A DNA stretch of 64,000 bases, from assembly GCF_003086295.3 (NCBI RefSeq), contig NC_092041.1, positions 94,141,827 through 94,205,826 on the forward strand, read 5' to 3'. Made by a program: the position numbers and the translations under genes. The notes beneath the pieces are model-generated. The model had not been told where the DNA came from and ran no database searches. It saw only the letters and a list, made by a program, of their open reading frames with translations. The first letter of the stretch is position 1. The number at the start of each line of letters is the position of its first letter. The DNA comes from Arachis hypogaea (Eukaryota; Streptophyta; Magnoliopsida; Fabales; Fabaceae). Below, one piece after another: positions 36,358 through 48,554 of the stretch.

Positions 36358-36636
36358 GGTAGTGCTAAGGAGCTAATGGTCTAAGCATACAATGTGTACA
36401 ATGGGTTAAATCTTTTGTCCATGAATAAAATGAACATCACTCATACTATTCAGAATATCTATCCGGATACCAGGGATCTAGAACTCTAATTCCATGTCAT
36501 GAACCCACTCATCCCAAAAGTGTAACTTGACAGGACAATGTAACACTAATTGTCATATCTCTAATACTTCCTAAACCTCCATTAAACCTCCATTGTACAC
36601 ATTGTACACTTAGACCATTGGCTCCCTATACTTTCC
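36358..36636. mobile_element. MITE with about 45-bp inverted repeats
   Basis: The left end GGTAGTGCTAAGGAGCTAAT continues with GGTCTAAGCATACAATGTGT. It is an inverted near-copy of the right end, which on the opposite strand reads GGAAAGTATAGGGAGCCAAT and then GGTCTAAGTGTACAATGTGT. The 279-bp element is non-coding. The flanks are A-rich, so an exact target-site duplication could not be fixed. Size and termini resemble the Mutator-type MITEs common in peanut, but the family was not confirmed. Confidence 0.75.
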
Positions 36637-37725
36637 CAAAAAGAAAATATTTGTACACTAAAATCAGTCGTAAAAATCAACTACTATATGTATTTATGTA
36701 TAAATATATATATTATTTAACTTATTTTTATTATGTATTTTATATTTCTGATATGTATTTTATATTAGTAGTTGTTTTAGTATATATTTTCTATAGTTGT
36801 ATAAAAAAATTTTTAAATACTATTTATATAAAAATATATGTACAGCTTAACTCTTTTTAATATGTATTTTGTATTTTAATGTGTATTTTATCTTAATTAG
36901 TAATTTTAGTATTTTTCTTTTTTACCGGTGATAAAGAGACTCAAATTCACGACGTATGGAGAAACTATGTCATTTGAGTTATAGCTCATTTGCTAATAAT
37001 TTTAGTATATATCTAAAAGGTCATTACATTCTTAAAGAATTTCTCACATGTTCAAACAATGTAATTCTTAAAGATTTATTACATTCTTTTTAAAAATTAT
37101 TAAGAACTAATTTGGGACAATTTTTTATTCGGATATTCAATTATTTATTACTTTATTAAAAATAATTTTTTTAATTAATTGTTTGAATTAATAAAAGGGA
37201 ATACATTAATTGTATCACTATTGCTTTGTTGCCTGGCCCTCCACACTAACATTCCCTTTTATTTCCATATTTCGTAGACGGAATATATTTGTTTTCCGAT
37301 GCTTTTCTTAAGAACTCTGAAAAATTTTATAAAAGTATTTTTTTCATTTCGTGGTAAAAGTACAAAAATCATATAAATGTTTTGAAAGTATTACTTATTT
37401 AGAGTTCCATTGAAGTAAAGTATATTTATTTTGTACTGATAATCAAATTCTGATGATTAGACAACATGCTGAATGCTTGGGGAGATAAATATAATCATAT
37501 CATTCCTACGTGAATCACAAATTTATCTTTTATCCAATAAAAAAATTACATATAGTTGATGAAATTTACATCATCACTGATCCTCTTGTCAATGTCCCCA
37601 ATTCCCAACCCCTACCTTCTAGTATTTTAACTTAAGTTAGAATTAAAAGTAGATACAATCTAATTAAGCAAAATTCATATTACAGATTTGATCAACAAAT
37701 AGACATAACTGTGTTGCTTATATCC
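36637..37725. other. AT-rich intergenic DNA downstream of APK3
   Basis: AT-rich with TTATATTT repeats at 36700-36900. The right end should contain the 3' UTR of the minus-strand APS kinase gene. No other gene or element recognised. Confidence 0.5.
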
Positions 37726-40700
37726 CTAACTTCTTAGAAATCCTTTGTTCTCCAAGTAAGAAACTACTTGTCCAGCCATTGCAGTGGGCGTTGGACAAAC
37801 TCCATTTTCCTGCTTAATTTCTATCTGGATGAAAACCACAAATCATGATAATGAATACATAACATGTAGGCAGCACATTAGACACTGAAAAAGGTATGTA
37901 CAGAAACATGTTAGCAACTTCACGATCAAGTACCTCACAATTTAGGGGCGGTTCATAAGGATCATCGATGCCGGTAAAACCTGCACAATTCCATAATTAA
38001 TTCTAGGCTACATGGTAGAATTAAATAAGTCCTTCTACGCAATGTTTTTGCAAAATGCAACAAAGCTATTCAAGCTAAGACTAACTTAAAATAGTTATAT
38101 AGTGTATTGCAATTCCTGAACTATGAACATTGAACAATAAATATTTAGTAGGACTAGGACTTCAAATTTTTAATCACATCAGCAAAGTAAAATAACTATG
38201 CATTATTGCAAAACTCATCTGACTGATGTTGGTCAATTTAAACTGAAGCCAAGTTCCATTGAATGGTTTATGAAAGCCAGCTCTTGGCCATATCATTAAT
38301 ATTATCACTATTCCGGAAACGGGCAAATCATAATATGAAAATTTTCCATGTTCAGATGAAAGCACTCTAACTAGGGGATAAACTCTATGTCATGATCAAT
38401 GGCATCCGGGTTTAGCCATGTACAAGACCAATCACACGCTTAAATGCATTATATTGGATATTGCATATTTGAATTCAAGTTTTCAGCTCTAGAGAATGCA
38501 GAACATATTTGGGTTTCCTTTAATTTCTTTCTCTGTTACAAAGAGGTGGGAGTTAGCAATTGCAAGTAATATAAAAGCACACCTTTGATCTTTCCTGAAC
38601 GAGCAAGCTTATAGAGGCCTTTTGGGTCTCGTGCCTCACACAACTGTAAAGGCATGTTCATGAAAACCTGTAATTATAATTCAACTATCAAACATCATCT
38701 GAGAAACTTAACTAACTAAAAAAATGCCAAATGGAGCCTTTCCTCAATAAAGTTGGCATCGGGCAACATGGCACGGCAAGCATCCCGGTCTCTTCTATAA
38801 GGAGATATCAAACTGGCAACACATATTAGACCAGCATCAGCAAAGAGCTTTGCCACTTCTCCTGGATTAAATGATTTTCCTGTCAGTGAAACCATGCTGG
38901 AAAAACACATAATGCATTGGAATTTGAATACTTTTAGAACTAGAACTGGAAAAGAGAGAATTGAGAAAAAAATGTGTTATTGACCTGGCAAGCAAATACA
39001 TATCTTTTTCGGCCGCCAAAGGGAAAACACTAAAAGAGAGGTGAAGATTGTTGAAAACATCCTACGAAAAGTTAAAAGTTTTAAGTATCTTAGGTGCATC
39101 ATACAGGATGATGGAGAGATTGAACAGGATGTAAATATAGGATCCAAGGAGGTTGGTCAAAATGGTGGAGTGCGACTGGTTTTATATGTGACATAATAGT
39201 GCCTTTAAAACTTAGAGGTAAATTCTATTGCACTGCTATCAGACTGGCTATGCTTTATGGTACAGAATGTTGGGCGGCCAAAAGAGAGTACAAACATAAG
39301 TTAAGTGTAGCAGAGATGAAGATGTTGAGATAGATAAGCGGTTATACGCGATTGGATAGAATAAGGAACGAAGATATAAGAGAGAGAGTTGGAGTAGCAC
39401 ATATTGTGAAAAAGATAGTAGAATCACATCTCAGGTGGTTTGGACATGTGAGAAGAAGACCGATAGAGCACCCAGTCAAGAGGGTGGATGAGATAGAAGA
39501 TGGACAAGGGATGAAAGGCAGAGAAAAACCTAGAAAGACTATCCATGAAGTGGTCAAATGAGATCTACATGTAAACGGTCTCTTTGTAGACATAATAGAA
39601 CTCAATGACATCGTTTGATCCACGTAGCCGACCCCCACCTAGTGGGACAAGGCTTTGTTGTTATTATTATTGTAATGTAGGTTAGGTTTGCAGGTAAGCA
39701 TCATACTTTTAACACAAATATCGGTTTTGGACTAGTAAACTTGATAAAATGCTCCTAGTTTTATAAGAACAATTATCTCTGCATTCTTTTGCAACCACCC
39801 TCTAGATTTAAAAAAAAAGCCATCAAAGTAATTTAAATCCTATTATCTTGCTATATTTCAACTTCAGAAACAGTGCACCAAGAAGGCCACAATAAAATAA
39901 GATAGACCTCTTATTCAGCTTAACAGTTTTAATCGAAAATACATGGATAGCAATTAAATTGATCACTAAATTCACTCTTATATGTGGCATATGATATAAC
40001 CAACATGATAAAACAGAGTATCAGGTTTCTTAAAAAATTTTATTAACAAGCTCACCAGTTCTGCGAATATTTTCAGTGCGGTCTTCAGGTTTAAAACCAA
40101 GGTCCTTGTTTAGTCCATGTCGAAGGTTATCTCCATCAAGGACATATGATAACTTCCCCCTTGTGTGCAGTTCTCTTCCTAGTGAACATGCCAATGTGCT
40201 TTTTCCTGAAGGGTTTCATGAAAACAATCAATATAACCTGCCAAAAGCACTTTACATATATAAACATACTAGAGCATTTTCATCTATTCAAAGACTACAA
40301 CCATATACTGGTATCTAGCGTTCCTATAATTTATAGTTCATCAACAACTCACAAAAAGAAACACACATAATATAGCATGCCTTAACTGTGATGTTAATGG
40401 AGTAAGTTTCCTTAAATATTCTAGTTTTTCTGTGAATTCCTGCATTTGAGTAAGTTCCCAATATCCCTACAAGAAATTTTTAGAAAAACACTAGCACACG
40501 CATTGAAATTTGAAAACCTAGTTAATCCAATTTACCTCTATATCCTAGTGCTGTTGAAAATAGTCAAATAACGTATAACTTCAATATCCCCTTTATGACA
40601 GGGATAAATGGCTTCCTCCCATGAGTGTATACCTTTAATAGTCCATTGCTGACATAAATACTAAGATCGGATCATTGAACCAGCCCGAGTGCTTAATAAA

Positions 40701-41080
40701 CAAGTGGCTTAAGCTTCGAAAAGTGGCAAAGTATTTTTATTTAGAAAAAGATATGAAAACTAGTATAGTCTGTTTATAATGGAACAAATAAAGAAAATAA
40801 GAACATAGTTTAAGTGCACTTTACTTGTTGACCAATTCAATCTAAAGGGGATTCTTAAATTCAAGGAGCAATCACAAGTACATAAGCATTACAAGCAGCC
40901 ACAACATGATGCTTTACAAAAAATTAAGACATAAGCGATGACAAATAATAAAGAACCTGATCCACTGAGTCCTGTAATCCACACAACACATCCCTTTTGG
41001 TTAAGTAGCTTCTGTCTGTCAGGCTTGCCTATTTGACATTCTTGCCAAAATATATTTGTTGAATTGGTAATAGTTGACAT
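37726..41080 (-). CDS. APK3: Cytosolic adenylyl-sulfate (APS) kinase, APK3-like (6 exons, 207 aa)
   Basis: Phosphorylates adenosine 5'-phosphosulfate with ATP to PAPS, the sulfate donor for sulfotransferases. Exons: 41080-40957, 40205-40056, 38861-38743, 38667-38583, 37980-37934, 37824-37726; joined they keep one frame of 624 bases. Motifs: P-loop GLSGSGKST (residues 37-45, across the first intron), [16 protein letters not shown] (from 64), [54 protein letters not shown]. It starts [13 protein letters not shown] with no transit peptide, like Arabidopsis cytosolic APK3 and unlike the plastid isoforms. Length matches. Oddity: the third intron (38742-38668, 75 bp) begins GAAAGG instead of GT; the acceptor AG is normal and the exon border (FIE|VFMNM) is where the family has it. 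Unless GA-AG splicing works, retention gives a 139-aa product ending ERLHLAFF that lacks the last 76 residues. Confidence 0.88.
38741..38742 (-). other. Non-canonical GA splice donor of APK3 intron 3
   Basis: The minus-strand exon-intron border reads ATTGAG|GAAAGG. The expected plant donor at this point would be GAG|GTAAGG, so a single T-to-A change (T to A on the minus strand at 38741) would explain it. No alternative GT in frame lies close by; the next GT (AGTTAG, near 38718) comes after an in-frame stop. Confidence 0.8.
39015..39675 (+). mobile_element. RTE-type LINE 3' fragment in APK3 intron 2
   Basis: Plus-strand frames, antisense to the host gene, show the C-terminal end of an RTE-clade [24 protein letters not shown] (about 39070), [18 protein letters not shown] (about 39240), [11 protein letters not shown], then [19 protein letters not shown] and [20 protein letters not shown] (39352-39490). 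It ends in the RTE-typical TGGGACAAGGCTTTGTTGTT followed by an ATT-type tail near 39660-39672. Frameshifts and stops are present. It lies wholly inside the 1194-bp intron 40055-38862 and does not disturb exons. Confidence 0.88.
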
Positions 41081-41960
41081 TGCAAACAATTCCCCTTAGC
41101 CTTTACCTACGGATAAACTTTAAGTTAATAATTGCATTTCATGGACCATTGCAGAACCACAACAAAAGAAGAAGAAAGGGTCTTAGAAAATGCATCATTA
41201 AGGCAAGCATTTAGGTAGTGGGAAATTTTTCGTATTTAGATATGACTAAGTACACCAATTCTGGAATGTGGACTTATGATCTCATCACATTCACACCCAC
41301 TTTGTTGGGAGTCAATAAAGAAATATGCACTATGATCTAAAAACACGTCTACATACATTGTACTTGGAAAAAAAAACACGTAGTGGACTCGGAATACAGA
41401 GAAGGAAAAAATAAATCCACACTCAAGTCTCAAAAGGCCCTTTACTTTACCATATATAATAAAATAAAATTATATATTTATTCATGCCACCTCCCCAAGC
41501 AAGCAACTAACAAAATGATGAAATGAGTTATGATCTGTGTGTAACACCCAACAGCCATTATTCCCATGTAGGTTATACTTTCTATAAAGAAGTATTGTAG
41601 GTATGGGTGTATGGCCAATCATTCATTATTGTCATTATCACAAACACATGAACTGCATTATTAGAAGAAACTTGCACGCTACACATCAACTAAGTTCAAT
41701 CCAACCTTTAACAGATTCCCAATTCAATTAGTTACAATTTATTGAAGACGTGTTGATGCATGTCATTTAAATGAGGTCATTCGCAGAGCAAATTAAGAAA
41801 AAAACACAGAGAGAGCAACTTTAAGAGGAGGGAAGAGAATGAGGGAAGATTGAGTACCTGTAAAAGAAAATGAGATGTTCTGCTATGTGTTTTGTGTGTT
41901 CTGCATATGATATATTAGGGATCCTTCATGAGTTTGTGAGGGGGGAGAGAGAGAGGAAGA
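41081..41960 (-). promoter_or_regulatory. APK3 leader, probable 5' UTR intron and promoter
   Basis: On the minus strand a donor-like ACAG|GTACTC (41858/41857) and an acceptor-like CCGTAG|GTAAAGG (41107/41106) would enclose a 751-bp 5' UTR intron ending 26 bases before the ATG at 41080. An ATATATCAT box (about 41905-41920) about 50 bases upstream of the donor is a plausible TATA element. These are inferences from splice-like and TATA-like sequence; transcript data are needed. Confidence 0.45.
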
Positions 41961-42099
41961 AAAGAAGTATGGGAGTGTGTGAAGGCGAAGACATAGGGCC
42001 ATTGATTATGAATTATGATGGTGGTTGGTGATTATTGCTTAATACAATTCTTTCCTTTATTAGAACTTTGTGATTTGTGCTGTGTAAGTTTCTATGCGT

Positions 42100-44994
42100 G
42101 TCGGTTTGTTGGTACTTGGTACCCATGAAATTAATCATTAATTAGTGTTTTAATTTAATTATAATTATAATTAAAAAATATTATGTTATAAATTTTGATT
42201 GTCAAATTTATAATTAACAAGTTTAATCACTCGTGCCATGCACGTGATAAGATTGAAATTATAATTTTAAATTATTTTGTTAAAATTAATTTAAATTATA
42301 ATAATTTGATTAATAAAAATATAACATGTTATGTATTATTTGTTTTTTCTTAAGTTAGTTAGATATATTAATTTTAAAATAGTTATTAATTAGTTTTAGT
42401 AATCTACTTTTTTTCAATAAATCAAACATATATATTCAATGTGACCATAAATAACTTAATAATATTTAGACCCACCAACAAAGTTTTATATGTTGTTTTA
42501 CTGTCAAGTAAGAACATATCAAAATTATTTCAAAATAAATAAGAAATTATTAGAGAATTCTAATGCATAAAATTCTCTAATAAACAATAAATAATCTAAA
42601 TCTACTAAAAAACAACTCAACACTTTTCTTTGATGCCTGCAAAACATATACGTGAAATAATATTATATCAATGTTAGTATACAATTTTACAATTATCGAC
42701 CGTATTTACTATACATGACTCATTCTTAAAAGTTATTCTATACACGTGTGCAGTCGAAAGATAAATTACTGGACTTTATTTTACTTTTCTAAATTATTAT
42801 AATTATGCATTATTCATTAAATGCTAATTGTAATATTGTAATATAATTATAATAAATATATTTTTCTAAAATAAATTTAGAAGAAAGAATAGTACTTTCA
42901 TTTTGGAGGAAAAATAAATTCATGAGGAATTGACACTTTACTTTTATTAGTTGATAATGTATCAAATATTGATTTTATATAATTATAATAAAAATATTTC
43001 TCTAAATTAGTATAATCATGCATTATTCGTTAAATGTTAATTGTAATATAATTATAATAAATATATTTTTCTAAAATAAATTTAGAAAAGAAAATAGTGA
43101 TTTTATTTTAGAGAAAAAATAAATTCATGAGGAATTAACACCTCACTTTTATTAGTTGGAGAAAAAATCCAAGTTTTAGTATATTTTGTCATTATTATAC
43201 ATTTTTCTCTAATCATATATCCACTGTTTTCTTTTTTTGTTTTAGTATTTTGAACTTGGGTTAAACTTCTATTATATGATAGAATTAATATGAGTATATT
43301 TTATTATTAAATAAACAAAGTTAATATAAAATAAAATTATACATAAAAAAAGCAAAGAAAATAAAATTAAAATAGCAAAAGTGATAAAAAGATTATTTTT
43401 ATAATTTTGTTTTGTCATTTTTATGCATAGAAGATTAGAAAATATTAAATTTTTAACTAAATTAATTTTTATTTGTTGTATTCAATTTAAATAAGTAATA
43501 AATTATCTTATTTTAATTTATTCCTTAAATTTATATATAATAAAAATTAAATCAAATAATTAAAATACATAATTTTAAATTGTGTGATACTTAAATATTT
43601 ATTCAAATCAATTAGTTGATATAATTAATTCATCATAATGAATTGACTTTAATGAGTTAAACAAAATAAAGCAGAAGCATGCTACGTTGATTCTATCATT
43701 AAAGGTAAAAATTCGATTTTTATATAATAGAATAGATAGAATAGATAATATAATAATCGGCGAGAAAGAGAAAGATAAAAATTTTAAATCCTAAGTTGTT
43801 TCATTTGGATATTGCAATGTGGGTATCACATTATTTTACTTATTCTACCCTATGGACCCTTTTGTAACTTTATTTCAGTATTAATGGAAGAATGACTTTA
43901 ATTAGTATTTGATAAAATATTCAATTAGAATAATTAAAAAAATAAAATTATGATATTATTAAAAATAATACATTTTTATGGTAAAAAATTATATTTAAAT
44001 AAAATATTTATAAAATATAAAATTTAGAGTAACATAGTTTCATGAACATTAATAAATTATGAAATAACATCAAATTATAATATAATTTATTTATGAAAAA
44101 ATAATCAATAATTAATATTAATAAATATAAAAATCATCCAAACACTTTGAAAAGTATGAGTGGTTAATTATTATTCATTATTAATAATATTTTGTTCATA
44201 ACAAAAAATTAAAATATAATTATTCAGATTTAGATTATGTTTAAAAAAACAAACGTATAAGTAACAAATGATCTATTTTATCATGAATATTATAAATTAA
44301 TAAATTAAACTAACTGATATAATAAATTATAATTAATTAATTGGTATAAATTATATGATATTTAAAAAGAAAATAAAATGAATAAAAAATAAAAAGAAAT
44401 AGAAGAATAGAAGACTATAATAAAATAAATTGAATGAAATTTTTTTTTTACAAATTTTATATTACATCTGCTTCAATAATAATAAATAAAAATACATTAA
44501 CTTAATATCTAAGAAAAATGATGAGATAAAATCATAACACAATTCTAAAATAAAAACTTAAATTAAACCATAATATCATTGTACAACACAAATTAAAAGT
44601 AATTTCACACTACAATATACCACACAAATAGGTAAATGACTTAAACTTAATTACGAATTTTTTATTTATTTATGCAAACATGATAACACCATGGTCTATA
44701 AATGCTTAATGGATAACATATCATATATTGCTCTAAATGATGAGCACGGGAGTTGAAGAGTGTGTGCTGATTTGTATCCATGATAGTTACCTTCTTGTGA
44801 TGACGTCTCATAGGAAGAAAAAGAATTGTTGTAAAAGCTACCCAATAAAAGAATAATTGGTAAATGAATGATGTTTTCTTCTAACATATATGATTTTTTA
44901 TAGTGGTAAAATAAAAATGAAATGAATGAAATTTTGTATTTTTATATTAAAAATAGAATTTGATATTTATCCTAATAAAATTAAATAACAAATT
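42100..44994. repeat. AT-rich repeat domain, left of the LARD
   Basis: Non-coding AT-rich DNA that contains two copies (about 42890-42960 and about 43085-43165) of a module found at least eight times across 42.9-59.9 kb, plus a 0.6-kb repeat at 44390-44990. It represents one half of a repeat domain into which the LARD inserted. Confidence 0.65.
44390..44990. repeat. Dispersed 0.6-kb repeat, copy A
   Basis: Aligns with 57785-58410 over its length (blocks TATCTAAGAAAAATGATGAG, AAAGTAATTTCACACTAC, TAGGAAGAAAAAGAATTGTT, TAGAATTTGATATTTATCCT). Each copy keeps a minus-strand open frame of 63 (44887-44696) or 62 codons starting MLEENII; I recognise no family. This copy is immediately followed by the LARD. 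Confidence 0.8.
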
Positions 44995-47900
44995 TGTAAG
45001 ACCCAAGACTTTTGAAAAGGCTTATTTTGAGTCGATCTCAAATTATATATTTATTTATGGTTTTAATTTCGGAAAATATTTTTATTAAAAATAATTAAAG
45101 GTAATTAATTGGATTTGAAATAAATTAAGGTTTTTATCCAAACTCTATATCTATGAATTATTTTCCTATTTATGATTTAAAGTTCTGGAAATTCGAAAAT
45201 AATGAGGTTTGGTAATTTAAATTAGAATTTTTGTCTGATTTTATAATTATGAATTATTTTCTATATTTAAATTATAAAATTGGTGGTTATGAAATAATAA
45301 GAATTTTATATGATTTGATTTTAGATAATTTAATTTACATCATGTAATACTTTAAGTTAAAGATAAAGAACAAAATTAATTATATTACCATGAATTTTTA
45401 ATTAGGGTAATTTATTGAAAATCAATTAGTATTTTCAAATAATATTTTTAGAATAATTTTAAAGATCAAATTAGATTTCAAATTAATATTCTATATCCTA
45501 ATTTGATTAAATTAAAAACAAAACCCTAACTTTCCTAATACTACCCGCCGCCAGTAACCTTCCTTCCCCAAAACCCACTACTTAGCAGCTTCAGGAAAAT
45601 CAAAGAAAGAAATAAAGAAAAGAAAGGGAAGAGGGAAACAGATCCACAGAGGAAGAGGAACGGGGAAGAGAGAGAGATCTGAGGGGAGAGGGAGACCGTG
45701 ACTGGCGCCGCCGCTGCCTCGCCCAGTTGCCGTGCTTCTCATCGTCGCCGCCGAAGGGAAGAGGGAGAGAGAGCGCCGTCGAACAGAACGCGAGAAGGGA
45801 GAGGAGCTGTGTTCTGTTGTTGACGTTGCACCACCGCCACGCCGTCGTTTGTGCTCGTCGCCGTCGAGGGTCCATCCACGCCGTCGCTGGAGCCTGAACA
45901 CCACTGCAACCACCGCGTGTTATTATCTTCAGATCCGCCGCCGTTTGAGTCGCGAACAGGGGAACGCGCGCGAAGGAAACCGTCGCAGAGCTACCGTCGC
46001 CGCCGTGTTGATGGGCTCGCCGTTGTTCTGCTCGCGTGGCTGCTGCGTTGCCGAAGCTCCTCGTCGCTGCTGCTGGCGTCAGAAATCGCCTTTCAAGCCA
46101 ATATCTGTTGGGAGGAGTCCGAGCAAGAAAAGGAAGAAGGTGGCGATGGATACCTCCACTGCTGCTGTTGTTACTATCGGTGTTCTGGAGCTTGTAGTTA
46201 CTGCCATTTTTGGGTGATGAACCTAGCTGTGTCCTTGCTGCTGATTGATTGTAGTGAGAGACGTTGTAGCCATTACTTTTTATCTTGGTAAGTTCATGGG
46301 TAAGATCGCTTTGGTTATTCTTTGTGCCATTTTATTTACGCAGCTAGTTCTGATCCGTTTAATTTACCAGAGTCACCATTGTCATATCTCGGTGCTGCCG
46401 CCCTTGTTTGGAACAACAGAATGTTGTCTCCGGTAGCACTATTCTTCCCATTTTAATTTTAACTCCTTTAATTCTGAAATTTATAATGTTTCTGCCTTTA
46501 TCCTACTGCTATTTGGTTTCCTTGTGCCACCCTTACTCTAATTATAGAAATATGTTTCCATTTTAGCCACTGTCGATTTATCTATTGCAAAGTCATAATT
46601 GATAATGGAGCTGCTAAGATTGCTGCTACTGCCATGAACTGGGGATAAAAGGGGTTATTGAGTTAAATTCTGTGATTGAGACATTGAGGTAGGGGTTTTT
46701 CTTGAAATCTAATTTATATTACAGAGTTGTGATAAATAGATATTAATGTGAGAGAACATATGCCTGTGATTAAAATTGCCTTCTAAATGTGGTTGTTTGC
46801 TGGACTGAATGACTGATTGCTTGACTGCTTGAGTAGTTTGTGATTGCTGAAAAGAAATTAGTTTGAGAGGTTATTTAGTTGATTATTATGAGAAATGGCT
46901 TTTCTTGGTTTTGAAGTTATTTTTGATGATGTAAAGGAATTGACTTTGGAAATGGTTTAATTTTGAGTTAGTGACTTTATAAATGATTTAGTATTTGAGC
47001 TGGTTTGATTTTAAAAAGAGATTTATTACGGGCACTGATTCACTTTGAAAATTATTTGATATTGGAACTAGCCGAATCTGGGAAAATGATCGAGGTTTTG
47101 AAAAGGTTTGAGAAATGTTTGGATGGGACCCGAAAAGGGTGGCAGAATCCGAGTTTTAGAGGAGATGCTGCCGAAATTTTATAAAATTAGAAGTTTCATT
47201 TGAAGTAGTTATTTTAAAAGGTTTAGTTTTAAGCATTATATGATTTAAGAATACTTCATTTATCAAAGAAAAAGTTATGTTTTGGATTGAGAATTGTTAA
47301 TGAACGAAACAGAAAGAAGAATGACGAGGATTGATTTGAAATATGATTTTTGAATGAATTTGGAAATGGGTGTGGATTGACGAATGATGATGATATTGAG
47401 AATGGTTTAGATATTGATGAATGATGAATGAATTATTTATATGGCTTATGAATTTGAAATATCTGAGATACGAGGTTCCCTGGATTAAGTGCCGTGGCTT
47501 GACACCACGTGTACCAGGTTGAAAACTCGATACTCTGTTGACCCTACGATGTAAGTGTGTGACCGGGCACTATATAAATTCCCGGGAATGTTACCCCCAT
47601 TGAGTAATATTGATTATTTGAGAAAAAGCTATGCATAGACTCTTGGGGATGCACGTCGGGGGACAGTCTAAGTACAATTCAGACTTGTCGGGTTGGCTGG
47701 ATAACCGACAGATGAGCCTCATCAGCCATAGGACAGGCATGCATCATATGCATTTGTATGCTTTGCTTGGGTTTGAACTTGTTTTGGTTTGCCTAATTGC
47801 TAAACTGTTCTTAACTGCTACTTGAACTATTTGCTGTAACTGCTACCTACTTGTGCTTTCCTTGTTTGTCTTGCCTGTGTTTGTCCTGGTGTGCTACATT

Positions 47901-48554
47901 TGAGAATGAACCTTGGTGCTGAATTAATGACTATGTTGTTTGATTGTGTGGTTGGTTTCTGATTGAGATTTGCTTATGAGAAAGGAAAGACTTTGAATTT
48001 CTGAAAATGCTGAACACTGCCTCTTTGAAAAGGTTTTAAACAGCTATTGAATTTTAGAAGTATTTATAAGACAATGATAATCACAGAATCTGAAAACAGT
48101 TTTCTGATTGAATATCCTCTTATGACAACTTTGAAACTCCGTGGTGAGACCGTGTGGTTAGGTTCTCATCCCCCTACAGCTTTACCTTTTCAGGAACCGG
48201 ATGAAGAAGCGTTAAGAAGAGTTATACTGCGTTTGGTTGATATGTTGTTGTATTAATTAGATTATTTTATTCCCTCGTCTTTGTTATTACAAATTTGTAA
48301 GAGGGATAGGAATTGTATGTTTTATATGTATATTATATTATGAGTTATTATGTAAGGAGTCTTGTATATGAATCTATGCCTGTTTGTATTTTTATTAAGA
48401 TAAAGTGTTTATTTCCCGTTTTCAAGGAAATCAGCGATACAGAGTCGAGTCACAGGCTCCTATTTTAGTATTTAGTATGTAAAGTAGTCGTAATACTCCT
48501 TGCTATCAGAGTAGCGCAGCCGGAAGCGTGACTTCTGATAGTGAGGGTGTTACA
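44995..48554 (+). repeat. LARD 5' LTR
   Basis: 3560 bp, TGTAAGACCC to GGTGTTACA. Mostly AT-rich, but 45540-46200 is a GC- and CpG-rich island with GCCGCCG repeats. The island allows open frames of 161 (45732-46217) and 146 codons (45851-46291) on the plus strand and 111 codons on the minus strand. Their products are Arg/Ser-rich low complexity and resemble no family; I treat them as non-coding. Confidence 0.95.

Noticed and set aside
45732..46291. Open frames of 161 and 146 codons in the LARD LTR (and identical ones at 52400-52959) as protein genes
   Set aside because: They lie inside LTRs, overlap in several frames on both strands, and encode Arg/Ser/Pro low-complexity sequence from a GC-rich island.
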